DNA of 64,000 nt from Comamonas fluminis. Lineage in GTDB: Bacteria > Pseudomonadota > Gammaproteobacteria > Burkholderiales > Burkholderiaceae_C. How positions within the stretch are numbered: position 1 is the stretch's first letter; every line of letters begins with the position of its first letter. The translations under genes and the position numbers were made by a program. Location: assembly GCF_019186805.1 (NCBI RefSeq), contig NZ_CP066783.1, positions 859,501 to 923,500 on the forward strand, given 5' to 3'. Positions 48,943-58,847 of this stretch are shown here, in pieces. The notes below the pieces were generated by a model. The model had not been told where the DNA came from. It did no database searches and saw only the letters and a program-made list of their open reading frames with translations.

Positions 48943-48968
48943 AAAGGGCAGCCCGAGGCTGCCCTTTT
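48943..48968 (+). terminator. Terminator after HIT gene
   Basis: AAAGGGCAGCC and GGCTGCCCTTT form a hairpin with a 3-4 bp loop, ending in TTTTAT. Confidence 0.85.
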
Positions 48969-48990
48969 ATGCTTTGAATAGGAGAGAGCC

Positions 48991-49410
48991 ATGGCCGGAT
49001 TGCAAGCCGATACTCCCACCCCCCAGTCACTGACCGTGCATGGTGCATCGCGCGTGCTGGAAGTTTCTTACTCCGACGGCAAGACCTTCCGTATTCCGTT
49101 TGAGCTGCTGCGCGTGTATTCGCCTTCTGCCGAAGTCCAAGGCCACGGCCCCGGCCAGGAAGTGCTGCAGACCGGCAAGCGCAATGTGGGCATCAGCACG
49201 ATTGAGCCTGTGGGCAACTACGCCATCAAGCCGTTCTTTAGCGACGGCCATGAAAGCGGTTTGTTCACCTGGGAATACCTCTATCAGCTGGGCAGCCAGC
49301 AGGATGCGCTGTGGCAGCAATATCTGGAGCGTCTGCAGGATGCCGGCCTTGACCGTGATACGCCCATGCCGGAAAAAGGTGCGGGCGGCCATGGCTGCAG
49401 CGTGCATTGA
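48991..49410 (+). CDS. DUF971 (GBBH-like N-terminal domain) protein
   Basis: The 139-residue protein is of the gamma-butyrobetaine-hydroxylase-like N-terminal domain family. Features are LTVHGASRVLEVSYSDGKTF, IPFELLRVYSPSAEVQGHGP, NVGISTIEPVGNYAIKPFFS and FTWEYLYQLG. It is usually found next to ubiE, as here. Some members bind Fe-S clusters or zinc. The C-terminus has GHGCSVH with a single Cys. Confidence 0.88.
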   Translation: MAGLQADTPTPQSLTVHGASRVLEVSYSDGKTFRIPFELLRVYSPSAEVQGHGPGQEVLQTGKRNVGISTIEPVGNYAIKPFFSDGHESGLFTWEYLYQLGSQQDALWQQYLERLQDAGLDRDTPMPEKGAGGHGCSVH

Positions 49411-49524
49411 TATTTGACCTGCACAGGCTTGCTGCAGCGAACCAAAGCGTGCAGCAATGTCCTGTAGCCACCACATGCCCCATGCGTCATGCGCAGGGTT
49501 ATTGAGGCTGGTGCTATATTTCCA

Positions 49525-49560
49525 ATAGCTTGCAGCGCTTATCTAATAAGCGCTGCGGGC
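49525..49560. repeat. Dispersed AGCGCTT-type repeat upstream of ubiE
   Basis: It contains the perfect inverted repeat GCAGCGCTTA-TCTAA-TAAGCGCTGC (49532-49556) within ATAGCTTGCAGCGCTTATCT. It is the cleanest copy of the AT-richer intergenic repeat family of this window. Confidence 0.6.
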
Positions 49561-49653
49561 GAATTTCCTTGAAAAACCATAGTGCTTCAAAGCCTGTAGT
49601 CATACGGGGTTGTCGCTGTACGCGCAAGCACTGCCTGCTTAGCATTCTTTGTT

Positions 49654-50385
49654 ATGAGCTCCACACACTTCGGATTCCAGACTGTTGATGAAAGCGAGAA
49701 GGCATCGCGCGTACGCGGTGTGTTCGACTCCGTGGCCTCCAAATACGACGTCATGAATGACGTGATGTCCGGTGGCCTGCACCGCGCATGGAAGGCCTAC
49801 ACCCTGATGGTGGCCAACCTCAAGGAAGGCGACAAGGCGCTGGATATCGCTGGCGGCACTGGTGACCTGGCACTGGCATTTTCCAAAAAAGTGGGAACTT
49901 CCGGCCAGGTGGTGCACACCGATATCAATGAAGCCATGCTGCGCGTGGGGCGTGACCGCCTGACGGACAAGGGCGTGATCCTGCCAACGCTGGTTTGCGA
50001 CGCTGAAAAGCTGCCTTTCCCTGACAACCATTTTGATCTGGTCAGCGTGGCTTTTGGCCTGCGCAACATGACCCACAAGGATGCGGCGCTCAAGGAAATG
50101 AACCGTGTACTGCGTCCTGGCGGCAAGCTGCTGGTGCTGGAGTTTTCCAAGGTGGCCAAGCCCCTGGAAAAAGCCTATGACTTTTACTCGTTCAAGGTTT
50201 TGCCGGCCATGGGCAAGCTGATTGCTGGGGATGCCGAAAGTTACCGCTATCTGGCTGAATCCATCCGCATGCACCCCGGCCAGAAGGAACTCAAGGCCCT
50301 GATGCAGCAATGCGGCTTTGGCCATGTGGACTATCACAACATGACTGGAGGCATCTGTGCCTTGCATGTGGGAATCAAGTGTTAA
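49654..50385 (+). CDS. ubiE: Ubiquinone/menaquinone methyltransferase
   Basis: This enzyme C-methylates the benzoquinol ring in ubiquinone synthesis. The 243-residue protein has [22 protein letters not shown] motif [31 protein letters not shown] and [13 protein letters not shown]. It heads the ubiE-Tim44-ubiJ-ubiB cluster. Confidence 0.96.
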   Translation: MSSTHFGFQTVDESEKASRVRGVFDSVASKYDVMNDVMSGGLHRAWKAYTLMVANLKEGDKALDIAGGTGDLALAFSKKVGTSGQVVHTDINEAMLRVGRDRLTDKGVILPTLVCDAEKLPFPDNHFDLVSVAFGLRNMTHKDAALKEMNRVLRPGGKLLVLEFSKVAKPLEKAYDFYSFKVLPAMGKLIAGDAESYRYLAESIRMHPGQKELKALMQQCGFGHVDYHNMTGGICALHVGIKC

Positions 50386-50436
50386 GAGCGCCTTGTGCGC
50401 GGATTTGTAGCGATTTTCCAGAAGAAGGGAGATGAG

Positions 50437-51453
50437 ATGAAAAAACTTTGGTCAATTGCCTTGGTGGCAATGCTGGTTGTGGCCCATGGCCAGGCAGATG
50501 CAAAACGCATGGGCGGTGGCTCGTCGTTTGGCAAACAGTCTGGCAATGTCACTCAGCGTGAAGCTTCTCGTGCTCCCGCTCAGAACCCTCAGCAGGCTCC
50601 TGCGCAAAACGCAGCCCAGCAAAACCGTCCCGCAACGCCTGCAACACCGGCTGCAGCACCCAAGAAGCCTTGGGGCGCCATGCTGGGTGGCCTGGCGGCA
50701 GGTCTGGGTCTGGCCTGGTTGGCAAACTCGCTGGGCATGGGTGAAGCCTTTGCCAATATGCTGATGTTCGGTCTGCTGGCCATGGTGGTCATGGTGGTGA
50801 TCGGCATGATCATGCGCCGCCGCAAGGCCGCGCCTGCAGCGCAAGCCAGTAGCAGCCCCTTTGCATTCCAGGGCGCCGCCCCCGCAGGTGCTGGCAATCT
50901 GGGTGGCAATATCAATGCCCCTCAGGCCCGTCAGTACAACCCTGAAAAGATTGGCAATGACGCATCGGCCCGTCCATGGGAGCAAAACCATCTGCCTGAA
51001 GCCGCTGGCGCTGCAGCCGGTGGTTCCATGATTGGCTCGGCCCTGTCTGGCTCGCAAAGCTGGGGTGTGCCTCCCGGTTTTGATGCCGAAGGCTTCCTCA
51101 CTGCAGCCAAGCGCAACTTTGTGTCTCTGCAGGCGGCCTGGGATAGCTCGGATATCACATCGCTGCGCGCCATGATGACCGATGAAATGCTGTCGGAAAT
51201 CCGCAACCAGCTGAGCGAGCGCGAAAGCCAGCGCGGTGGTTCGCCCAACCACACGGAAGTGCTGATGATTGATGCCCAGTTGCTGGGTATCGAAGACCTG
51301 GGCAACGACTACATGGCCAGCGTCGAATTCTCCGGCATGATCCGCGAAGAAGCCTCTGCAGGCCCAAGCCCCTTCCGCGAAGTCTGGAACATGACCAAGC
51401 CCAAGAGCGGCTCCAGCGGCTGGCTGGTCGCCGGCGTGCAAGCACTGCAATAA
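50437..51453 (+). CDS. Tim44-like domain membrane protein
   Basis: The 338-residue protein has signal or anchor MKKLWSIALVAMLVVAHGQA and a Gln/Ala/Pro-rich linker (25-85). Two hydrophobic helices follow (AMLGGLAAGLGLAWLANSLG, FGLLAMVVMVVIGMIM). The C-terminal Tim44/MBA1-type domain is FDAEGFLTAAKRNFVSLQAA to GWLVAGVQAL. Bacterial members are envelope-associated; the role is not established. The ATG at 50437 has a GGGAGATGAG ribosome binding region; the longer frame is rejected. Confidence 0.88.
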   Translation: MKKLWSIALVAMLVVAHGQADAKRMGGGSSFGKQSGNVTQREASRAPAQNPQQAPAQNAAQQNRPATPATPAAAPKKPWGAMLGGLAAGLGLAWLANSLGMGEAFANMLMFGLLAMVVMVVIGMIMRRRKAAPAAQASSSPFAFQGAAPAGAGNLGGNINAPQARQYNPEKIGNDASARPWEQNHLPEAAGAAAGGSMIGSALSGSQSWGVPPGFDAEGFLTAAKRNFVSLQAAWDSSDITSLRAMMTDEMLSEIRNQLSERESQRGGSPNHTEVLMIDAQLLGIEDLGNDYMASVEFSGMIREEASAGPSPFREVWNMTKPKSGSSGWLVAGVQALQ

Positions 51454-51477
51454 GCAGCGACGGCTTGAACTGGCATG

Positions 51478-51569
51478 CCCCAACAGAGGGGCACCCAGCA
51501 AGGGCCGCCCCGCAGCGATGGTGCCGTCCCCCTCAGGGGGAAGGCGCAAAGCGCCACAGGGGGGAATCA
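51478..51569 (-). repeat. REP-like GC-rich intergenic repeat, copy 2
   Basis: This copy is in reverse orientation, with GGGGCACCCAGCAAGGGCCG, then CCGTCCCCCTCAGGGGGAAG and GCGCAAAGCGCCACAGGGGG. It is shorter than copies 1, 3 and 5. It lies between the Tim44 gene and ubiJ. Confidence 0.68.
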
Positions 51570-51591
51570 ATTTCATGAATAATCGGGGACT

Positions 51592-52200
51592 ATGGCAACA
51601 CAGTCCCCTTTTTCTTTTCTGGGCGGTCTCGTCGAACGCGTGATGGCCGGACCTCAGGCTCCCCAATGGCTGGTGAGTGAAATGCACCAGCGTCTGGTGC
51701 TTTTCCTCAACCACGTGCTGATGCAGGAGAAAGAGGCAACCGATCGTCTCGTGCGTCAGAAAGGCCGCATTGCACGCGTGCAATGGCGCCAATACTCCAT
51801 CGCCCTGATGGTGACCCCTGCAGGTCTGTTTGATGTGGCTCCCGAAGAGTCCACGCCTGACCTGATGCTGGAAGTGACCGAGACTTCTCCTTTCTCCCTG
51901 GCCCAGACCGCTTTGCGTGGTGACAAGCCTTCCATTCGCATTGAAGGCGATGTGCAGTTCGCAGCCGAGATCAACTGGCTGGTGGACAACGTCAAGTGGG
52001 ATGTGGAAGAAGACCTGGCCCGCGTGATTGGTGATGTGCCCGCACACACCATCGCCAAGGTGGCGCGCACGGCTTCTCAGGGTCTGCGTCAGTTTGTCGG
52101 TGCACGCATGGGCGGCAAGTCTGCGGCCTCTGCAGAATCTGCCCCTGGCAGCTCTGCACCCGTGGCGTCCATGCCCGGCGTCGATCACACACAGCTATGA
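51592..52200 (+). CDS. ubiJ: UbiJ-like SCP2-domain protein
   Basis: The 202-residue protein has an SCP2-like lipid-binding N-terminal domain and a helical C-terminal part ([20 protein letters not shown]). UbiJ is an accessory factor of the soluble ubiquinone-synthesis complex. The stop overlaps the ubiB start by 4 bp, and the order ubiE-(Tim44)-ubiJ-ubiB supports the call. The tail is Ser/Ala-rich. Confidence 0.9.
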   Translation: MATQSPFSFLGGLVERVMAGPQAPQWLVSEMHQRLVLFLNHVLMQEKEATDRLVRQKGRIARVQWRQYSIALMVTPAGLFDVAPEESTPDLMLEVTETSPFSLAQTALRGDKPSIRIEGDVQFAAEINWLVDNVKWDVEEDLARVIGDVPAHTIAKVARTASQGLRQFVGARMGGKSAASAESAPGSSAPVASMPGVDHTQL

Positions 52201-53765
52201 GCCGTTTTCTGCGAGGCTGGGCCATCCTCTGGGTGGTGTTCCGTTATGGACTGGACGAGTTGGTGCTCTCCGGTCTGCCCCACCCATGGCTGCGCAGCCT
52301 GCGCAGCGTTCTGACTTTTGGCCGCAAGCTGGACAAGCCGCGTGGCCAGCGCCTGCGTGAGGCGCTGGAGGAACTGGGGCCCATCTTCGTGAAGTTCGGT
52401 CAGGTGCTGTCCACACGCAGTGACCTGATGCCGCCTGATGTGGCAGAAGAGCTGGCCAAGCTGCAGGACCGCGTGCCGCCATTCGACTCGCAAATCGCGG
52501 TGGATACGATTGAGCGCGCGTTTCGCAAGCCGATCGACCAGATTTTTCTGAGCTTTGACCGCCAGCCGGTGGCCAGTGCCTCCATCGCCCAGGTTCACTT
52601 TGCCGTGATCCGTGACAAGGCTGGCGTGGAACACAATGTGGCCGTCAAGGTGCTGCGCCCGGGCATGAAGTCCGTGATCGACAAGGACCTGGGGCTGATG
52701 CACATGATGGCCAGCTGGCTGGAGCGTCTCTCCAGCGACGGCAAGCGCCTCAAGCCCAAGGAAGTGGTTGGAGAGTTTGATAACTACTTGCACGACGAGC
52801 TGGACTTGATTCGGGAAGCCTCCAATGCCGCGCAACTGCGCCGCAATATGGAAGGGCTAGATCTGGTGTTGGTGCCCGAGATTTTCTGGGACTACTGCCA
52901 CACCGATGTCATGGTGATGGAGCGCATGAAGGGCGTGCCCATCAGCCAGGTGGAGCGTCTGCGCGAAGCCGGTGTGGATATCCCCAAACTGGCGCGGGAT
53001 GGCGTGACCATCTTCTTCACCCAGGTGTTTCGCGATGGTTTTTTCCACGCCGATATGCACCCGGGCAACATCATGGTCAGCCTGGAGCCTGAAACCTTCG
53101 GGCGCTATATCTCGCTGGACTTTGGCATCGTCGGCACGCTCACCGAGTTCGACAAGGAATATCTGGCGCAGAATTTCCTGGCCTTCTTCCGCCGCGACTA
53201 CAAGCGTGTCGCCGCGCTGCACGTGGAATCTGGCTGGGTGCCAGCGAACACCCGTGTGGAAGAGCTGGAAGCCGCCATTCGCGCCGTGTGCGAGCCGTAT
53301 TTCGACCGCCCTCTGGCAGAAATCTCGCTGGGCATGGTGCTGATGCGCCTGTTCCAGACATCGCGCCGCTTTCAGGTCGAGATTCAGCCTCAGCTGGTGC
53401 TGCTGCAGAAGACCCTGCTCAACATCGAAGGCCTGGGCCGTCAGCTGGACCCCAACCTCGATCTGTGGAGCACGGCCAAGCCATTTCTTGAGAAGTGGAT
53501 GCTGGACCAGATGGGCCCGCAGCGCCTGTGGCGCGAAATTCAGGCGCAGGCTCCGCGTTACGCGAAAATCCTGCCCGACATGCCGCGTGTGCTGCACCAG
53601 TACCTGTCCAGACAGGGCGCAGACCGCGAGCACGATGACTTGCTCAAAGAGCTGCTCAAACAACAAAAGACCACGAACCGTCTGCTGCAGGCCATTCTCT
53701 GTGGCGGCATTGGCTTTGTGATTGGTCTGGTGGTGCTGCAGGTTCTGCTGCGCATCCGCTTCTAA
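52197..53765 (+). CDS. ubiB: Ubiquinone biosynthesis kinase-like UbiB
   Basis: This atypical (ABC1/ADCK) kinase-like ATPase is needed for ubiquinone production. The 522-residue protein has the KxGQ motif in [20 protein letters not shown], the Ala-rich loop [33 protein letters not shown] and LDFGIVG. Two C-terminal hydrophobic helices ([20 protein letters not shown]) anchor it in the membrane. Confidence 0.96.
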   Translation: MSRFLRGWAILWVVFRYGLDELVLSGLPHPWLRSLRSVLTFGRKLDKPRGQRLREALEELGPIFVKFGQVLSTRSDLMPPDVAEELAKLQDRVPPFDSQIAVDTIERAFRKPIDQIFLSFDRQPVASASIAQVHFAVIRDKAGVEHNVAVKVLRPGMKSVIDKDLGLMHMMASWLERLSSDGKRLKPKEVVGEFDNYLHDELDLIREASNAAQLRRNMEGLDLVLVPEIFWDYCHTDVMVMERMKGVPISQVERLREAGVDIPKLARDGVTIFFTQVFRDGFFHADMHPGNIMVSLEPETFGRYISLDFGIVGTLTEFDKEYLAQNFLAFFRRDYKRVAALHVESGWVPANTRVEELEAAIRAVCEPYFDRPLAEISLGMVLMRLFQTSRRFQVEIQPQLVLLQKTLLNIEGLGRQLDPNLDLWSTAKPFLEKWMLDQMGPQRLWREIQAQAPRYAKILPDMPRVLHQYLSRQGADREHDDLLKELLKQQKTTNRLLQAILCGGIGFVIGLVVLQVLLRIRF

Positions 53766-53802
53766 GAAAAACAACCCCACTTTTTGCAACAGGAGTGCCA
53801 GC

Positions 53803-55254
53803 GTGCTGCTCTCAATGGTGATTGCTTACCTGTTTGTGACCATAGGCATTGGCCTGTGGGCAGCCAGACGGGTAAAGAACACGGCTGACTTTGCCATTGC
53901 CGGGCGTCATCTGCCGCTCTACATGATCATCACCACCACGTTTGCGACCTGGTTCGGGTCGGAGCTGGTACTGGGTGTGCCTGCCAAGTTCATCGAAGGC
54001 GGTCTGCATGCGCTGGTGGAAGACCCGTTCGGCGCGGGCATGTGCCTGATTCTGGTGGGCTGCTTCTTCGCAGCCAAGCTGTACCGCATGAATCTGCTGA
54101 CCATCAGCGATTACTACCGTGCGCGCTATGGCCGCTCTATCGAGGTCGTCTGCTCCCTCATCATCATGCTCAGCTATCTGGGCTGGGTTTCGGCCCAGGT
54201 CACGGCGCTGGGGCTGGTGTTCAACCTGCTCTCCGGTGGCGCGGTCAGCATCCCGATGGGGATGACGATTGGCATTCTGTCGGTGCTGGTCTACACCTTG
54301 TTTGGCGGCATGTGGTCGGTGGCGGTGACAGACTTTGTGCAGATGATCATTCTGGTGGCGGGCCTGCTGGTGCTGGCCTTCTTTGCGGGTGACATGGCCG
54401 GTGGTGCAGGCAAGGTGGTGGATCTGGCGACCAGCCGCGACCTGTTCAAGTTCCTGCCCGAGCCTTCGCTGCATGAGATCGTGTTCTTCATCGGCGCGGC
54501 TGTGACCATGATGCTGGGCTCCATCCCCCAGCAGGACATTTTTCAGCGCGTGATGTCGGCAGATACCGAGAAATCTGCCGTGCGCGGCACCATCATCGGC
54601 GGTGCCTGCTATGTGATCTTTGCCTTTGTGCCCATGTTTCTGGTGGCCAGCGCACTCATCATCATGCCCACCGAAGCCACCGCGCTGCTGGCAGACGATC
54701 CGCAAAAAGTGCTGCCGACTTTGGTGATGGACAAGATGCCGTTTGCCATGCAGGTGCTGTTCTTTGGCGCGCTGCTGTCGGCCATCAAGTCCTGCGCTTC
54801 GGCCACCTTGCTGGCCCCCAGCGTGACCTTTACCGAAAACATCTGGCGCCAGTTCCGCCCCTACACCACGGACAAGGACAATCTGCGCACCATGCGTATC
54901 AGCGTGCTGGTGTTTGCGGCCTGCGTGCTGGCCTATTCCATCATCATGCAGGGCACGCCCATTTATGAACTGGTGGCCAGCGCCTATCAGGTGCCGCTGG
55001 TGGGGGCTTTTGTGCCCCTGGTCTTTGGTCTGTACTGGAAGCGCGCAACCACCCAGGGCGCCATCAGCGCCGTGGTGCTGGGCATTGGTGTGTGGCTGAT
55101 CTTCATGGTCACCCCAGCGCTGAACACGGCTTTCCCACAGCAGCTGGCTGGTCTTTTGGGGGCAGTCTTCGGAATGCTGGCGGGGTCGCTGCTGCCACAG
55201 TGGATCAGCAACCACCAGCGTGAAATTGAGGATTACGCACAGGCCAAAGCCTGA
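53803..55254 (+). CDS. Sodium:solute symporter family permease
   Basis: The 483-residue SSS-family transporter starts at a GTG at 53803 (VLLSMVIAYLFVTIGIGLWA), preceded by CAGGAG; no ATG suits. About 13 hydrophobic helices are visible, with the family features AARRVKNTADFAIAGRHLPL, TTFATWFGSELVLG, YRARYGRSIEVVCSL and IPQQDIFQRVMSA. The substrate is unknown. It lies 37 bp after ubiB. Confidence 0.88.
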   Translation: MLLSMVIAYLFVTIGIGLWAARRVKNTADFAIAGRHLPLYMIITTTFATWFGSELVLGVPAKFIEGGLHALVEDPFGAGMCLILVGCFFAAKLYRMNLLTISDYYRARYGRSIEVVCSLIIMLSYLGWVSAQVTALGLVFNLLSGGAVSIPMGMTIGILSVLVYTLFGGMWSVAVTDFVQMIILVAGLLVLAFFAGDMAGGAGKVVDLATSRDLFKFLPEPSLHEIVFFIGAAVTMMLGSIPQQDIFQRVMSADTEKSAVRGTIIGGACYVIFAFVPMFLVASALIIMPTEATALLADDPQKVLPTLVMDKMPFAMQVLFFGALLSAIKSCASATLLAPSVTFTENIWRQFRPYTTDKDNLRTMRISVLVFAACVLAYSIIMQGTPIYELVASAYQVPLVGAFVPLVFGLYWKRATTQGAISAVVLGIGVWLIFMVTPALNTAFPQQLAGLLGAVFGMLAGSLLPQWISNHQREIEDYAQAKA

Positions 55255-55354
55255 ATCTGAACTTGGGGCGTTGTCGGAGATGTCGCTGCAATGCAGCAAA
55301 ACAAGGGGCGGCGCCTATAATTGAGGGTTTTTGCACTTCCCTCGTTTTAGCGCT

Positions 55355-55621
55355 ATGCCTATCTATGCATACAAGTGTGGCTCCTGTGGTCATGCCAAGG
55401 ATGTGCTGCAGAAAATCTCGGACGCGCCGCTGACCGTGTGCCCAGCTTGCGGGGCCGAGGCCTTTTCCAAGCAGCTCACCGCTCCGGGCTTTCAGCTCAA
55501 GGGTTCTGGCTGGTATGCCACGGACTTCAAGAACAGCGGCAGCAAGCCGTCTGCAAGCACTTCTTCGTCCAGCGACAGCACGGCTGCGCCTGCAGCCGCT
55601 TCTTCCACCGCTAACTCCTGA
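55355..55621 (+). CDS. FmdB-type zinc-ribbon protein
   Basis: An 88-residue protein with a CxxC...CxxC ribbon (YKCGSCGHAKDVLQKI and VCPACGAEAFSK) starting MPIYAYKCGSCG. The rest is a short conserved GSGWYATDF segment and a Ser/Ala-rich tail. It is the usual neighbour of DUF502 and aspS genes in betaproteobacteria. The ATG at 55355 is chosen over the longer frame. Confidence 0.93.
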   Translation: MPIYAYKCGSCGHAKDVLQKISDAPLTVCPACGAEAFSKQLTAPGFQLKGSGWYATDFKNSGSKPSASTSSSSDSTAAPAAASSTANS

Positions 55622-55635
55622 GTCTCTGAGGCACT

Positions 55636-56280
55636 ATGTCTGCATTGCGCAAGTGGCTGATTGCTGGTCTGCTGGTCATCGTTCCGCTGGTGATCACGCT
55701 GGGTGTGCTCAACTGGATCATCGGAACGCTGGATCAAACTCTGGCAATCCTGCCCGAGGCCTGGCAGCCCGACCGGGTGATCGGCATGCATATCCCCGGT
55801 TTCGGGGTTATTCTGACTTTGCTGATTCTGCTGCTGGTTGGCGGCATTGCCAGCAACTTCATCGGCCGCAAGCTGGTGGGCTGGGGCGATGCGCTGGTGC
55901 GCCGCATCCCTGTGGTGCGCTCCATCTACTCCAGCGTCAAGCAGGTCTCGGATACGGTGTTCTCGGACAGCGGCAACGCGTTTCGCACGGCCGTGATGGT
56001 GCAGTGGCCGCGTGAAGGTGTCTGGACCGTGGCTTTCGTCACCGGCCAGCCCAGCGGCGAAGTGGCTGCGCTGCTGCGCGATGACTATGTCAGCGTCTTC
56101 GTGCCCACCACGCCTAACCCCACGGGTGGTTACTTTGTGCTGGTGCGCAGAAGCGAGTGCATTGAGCTGGAAATGAGCGTGGATGCTGCGCTCAAATACA
56201 TTGTTTCGATGGGCGTGGTGGCTCCGCCAGACCTCGCTGCGATCGAAGAATCCAAACAAACAACCTTGTCGCACCCATAA
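55636..56280 (+). CDS. DUF502 membrane protein
   Basis: A 214-residue protein with two N-terminal membrane helices (WLIAGLLVIVPLVITLGVLN and GVILTLLILLLVGGIASNFI), then a conserved soluble domain (RIPVVRSIYSSVKQVSDTVF, FVPTTPNPTGGYFVLV). The function is unknown. It lies between the fmdB-like gene and aspS, its conserved place. Confidence 0.92.
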   Translation: MSALRKWLIAGLLVIVPLVITLGVLNWIIGTLDQTLAILPEAWQPDRVIGMHIPGFGVILTLLILLLVGGIASNFIGRKLVGWGDALVRRIPVVRSIYSSVKQVSDTVFSDSGNAFRTAVMVQWPREGVWTVAFVTGQPSGEVAALLRDDYVSVFVPTTPNPTGGYFVLVRRSECIELEMSVDAALKYIVSMGVVAPPDLAAIEESKQTTLSHP

Positions 56281-56298
56281 GGTGCAGGAAGACTTTTC

Positions 56299-58104
56299 AT
56301 GGCAATGCGTTCTCAATACTGCGGTCTGGTGACCGAAGCCCAAATGGGCGAAACCGTGACCCTGTGCGGCTGGGTGAACCGCCGCCGTGACCACGGTGGT
56401 GTGATTTTCATCGACCTGCGCGACCGCGAAGGTTATGTGCAGGTGGTGTGCGACCCCGATCGCGCCGACATGTTCAAGACCGCCGAAGGCGTGCGCAACG
56501 AGTTCTGCGTGCAGGTCAAGGGCCTGGTGCGTCCCCGTCCCGAAGGCACGACCAACGACAAGCTCAAGAGCGGCCAGATCGAAGTGCTGTGCCACGAGCT
56601 GACCGTGCTGAACGCTTCCGTCACGCCTCCCTTCCAACTGGACGACGACAACCTGTCGGAAACCGTGCGCCTGACTAACCGCGTGCTGGACCTGCGCCGC
56701 CCCGTGATGCAGCGCAACATGATGCTGCGCTACAAGACCGCCATCCAGGTGCGCAACTATCTGGACAAGCTGGGCTTCATCGACATCGAAACCCCCATGC
56801 TGGGCAAGTCCACACCCGAAGGTGCTCGCGACTATCTGGTGCCTTCGCGCGTGCATGACGGCGAATTCTTCGCGCTGCCCCAGTCGCCCCAGCTGTACAA
56901 GCAGATGCTGATGGTGGCCGGCTATGACCGCTACTACCAGATCACCAAGTGCTTCCGCGACGAAGACCTGCGCGCTGACCGCCAGCCTGAATTCACGCAG
57001 ATCGACTGCGAAACTTCGTTCCTGAACGAAGAAGAAATCCGCGCCATCTTCCAGCAGATGATCAAGGAAGTGTTCCAGACCCAACTGAACGTGGATCTGG
57101 GCGAATTCCCCATCATGACCTACCAGGATGCAGCCTTCCGCTTTGGCTCGGACAAGCCCGACCTGCGCGTCAAGCTCGAGTTCACCGAGCTGACCGACTG
57201 CATGAAGGACGTGGACTTCAAGGTCTTCTCCACCCCCGCCACCACCAAGGGCGGCCGTGTGGTGGCCCTGCGCGTGCCCGGCGGCGCCCACATCTCGCGT
57301 GGCGAGATCGACGGCTACACCGAGTTCGTAAAGATCTACGGCGCCAAGGGCCTGGCCTGGATCAAGGTCAACGAAGTGGCTAAGGGCCGTGAAGGCCTGC
57401 AGTCGCCCATCGTCAAGAACCTGCACGATGCAGCGATTGCCGAAATCCTGAAGCGCACCGGCGCACAAGACGGCGATCTGATCTTCTTTGGCGCTGACAA
57501 GGAAAAGATCGTCAACGACTCCATCGGCGCTCTGCGTCTGAAGGTCGGTCACAGCGAATTCGGCAAGAAGAACGGCCTGTTCGAGAACAAGTGGGCACCG
57601 CTGTGGGTGGTGGACTTCCCCATGTTCGAGCAGGACGAAGAAAACAACCGCTGGGCGGCTGTGCACCACCCCTTCACATCGCCCAAGGATGGCCATGAAG
57701 AGCTGATGGTGTCCGACCCCGGCAAGTGCATCGCCAAGGCCTACGACATGGTGCTGAACGGTTGGGAACTGGGCGGTGGCTCGGTGCGTATCCACCGCGC
57801 CGACGTGCAGGCCAAGGTGTTTGCTGCCCTGAACATCACCCCCGACGAGCAACGCGCCAAGTTCGGCTACCTGCTGGATGCGCTGCAATACGGCGCGCCT
57901 CCCCACGGTGGCCTGGCCTTCGGTCTGGACCGCCTGATCACGCTGATGACCGGCTCCGAATCGATCCGCGACGTAATCGCCTTCCCCAAGACCCAGCGCG
58001 CCCAGGACTTGCTGACGCAAGCTCCTTCGCCCGTGGACGAGAAGCAACTGCGCGAGCTGCACATCAAGCTGCGCAACGTGGCCGTGAAGACCACCGAGGC
58101 CTAA
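56299..58104 (+). CDS. aspS: Aspartyl-tRNA synthetase
   Basis: A class II synthetase of 601 residues. It has an N-terminal OB-fold anticodon domain ([20 protein letters not shown]), motif 2 in [20 protein letters not shown], an inserted GAD domain (about 290-420), and motif 3 in [14 protein letters not shown]. As in many betaproteobacteria it may be non-discriminating (Asp/Asn) depending on whether asnS/gatCAB are present, which the window does not show. Confidence 0.97.
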   Translation: MAMRSQYCGLVTEAQMGETVTLCGWVNRRRDHGGVIFIDLRDREGYVQVVCDPDRADMFKTAEGVRNEFCVQVKGLVRPRPEGTTNDKLKSGQIEVLCHELTVLNASVTPPFQLDDDNLSETVRLTNRVLDLRRPVMQRNMMLRYKTAIQVRNYLDKLGFIDIETPMLGKSTPEGARDYLVPSRVHDGEFFALPQSPQLYKQMLMVAGYDRYYQITKCFRDEDLRADRQPEFTQIDCETSFLNEEEIRAIFQQMIKEVFQTQLNVDLGEFPIMTYQDAAFRFGSDKPDLRVKLEFTELTDCMKDVDFKVFSTPATTKGGRVVALRVPGGAHISRGEIDGYTEFVKIYGAKGLAWIKVNEVAKGREGLQSPIVKNLHDAAIAEILKRTGAQDGDLIFFGADKEKIVNDSIGALRLKVGHSEFGKKNGLFENKWAPLWVVDFPMFEQDEENNRWAAVHHPFTSPKDGHEELMVSDPGKCIAKAYDMVLNGWELGGGSVRIHRADVQAKVFAALNITPDEQRAKFGYLLDALQYGAPPHGGLAFGLDRLITLMTGSESIRDVIAFPKTQRAQDLLTQAPSPVDEKQLRELHIKLRNVAVKTTEA

Positions 58105-58138
58105 GTTCCTCTGCCAGCTGCCCTTGCGGCAGTTTGCG

Positions 58139-58176
58139 AAAAGCGCCAGTTCGCGAAAGCGGCTGGCGCTTTTTTA
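58139..58176 (+). terminator. Terminator after aspS
   Basis: AAAAGCGCCAG and CTGGCGCTTTT form a hairpin with a 14-bp loop that is itself partly paired (TTCGC/GCGAA-like), followed by TTATT. Confidence 0.85.
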
Positions 58177-58340
58177 TTGCTTGCATTTTGAGAGCTGCCA
58201 GCGCAGGTTGATATTGGGTTTTTGCATGATTGATGTCTGAATTCATTAAGTGACAGGCGCTTGCAGCTATGAAGATTGATGCTTATCAAGCGTGCAGGTA
58301 ACTCAGCCAGCTGTCATCGTTAGCAGGCTAATATGGGCTG

Positions 58341-58847
58341 ATGGATGTCAAGCCCTACAAGATTCCGCAGTCAGTGCTGGTTGTGATCTACCGTGACAGC
58401 GGGCAGGTTCTGCTGCTGTGCCGCACGGTGGCGGCGCCCGGCGGCGAGCCTTTCTGGCAGTCCGTCACAGGCAGCAAAGACAGCCTGGATGAAGACTGGC
58501 GCGAGACGGCCGTGCGCGAGGTGCAGGAAGAGACCGGCATCGATGCCCAGGCCGATGGATGCCAGCTGACGGACTGGGAACTTGAGAACATCTACACCAT
58601 CTATCCAGAGTGGCAACACCGTTATGCGCCAGGGGTCTGGCAAAACCACGAAAGAGTTTTTGGGCTGCGTGTACCGTCCTACATGCCTGTGCACTTGAAT
58701 CCGAGAGAGCACACCGCACATGATTGGCATGATTGGCGCGACGCAGCTCAGCGCTGTTTTTCCGCTTCCAATGCCGAAGCCATTTTGCAGCTGCCGCGTT
58801 TTGCGCCGGAGATTCCCGACGCCGCAAAGCGCGCGCAGCAGTCATGA
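58341..58847 (+). CDS. nudB: Dihydroneopterin triphosphate diphosphatase
   Basis: NudB removes pyrophosphate from dihydroneopterin triphosphate in folate synthesis. The 168-residue Nudix protein has PFWQSVTGSKDSLDEDWRET then AVREVQEETGI (Nudix box). It also has IYPEWQHRYAPGVWQNHERV, and ends with HTAHDWHDWRDA. folE, which makes its substrate precursor, is 1 kb downstream. Confidence 0.93.
   Translation: MDVKPYKIPQSVLVVIYRDSGQVLLLCRTVAAPGGEPFWQSVTGSKDSLDEDWRETAVREVQEETGIDAQADGCQLTDWELENIYTIYPEWQHRYAPGVWQNHERVFGLRVPSYMPVHLNPREHTAHDWHDWRDAAQRCFSASNAEAILQLPRFAPEIPDAAKRAQQS

Noticed and set aside
53812..55299. 495-codon minus-strand open frame rich in His and Gln
   Set aside because: It is antisense to the sodium:solute symporter gene; the composition is a by-product of hydrophobic codons on the other strand.
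55492..58062. 856-codon minus-strand open frame
   Set aside because: It is antisense to fmdB, DUF502 and aspS, crosses several real genes, and has shadow-like composition.
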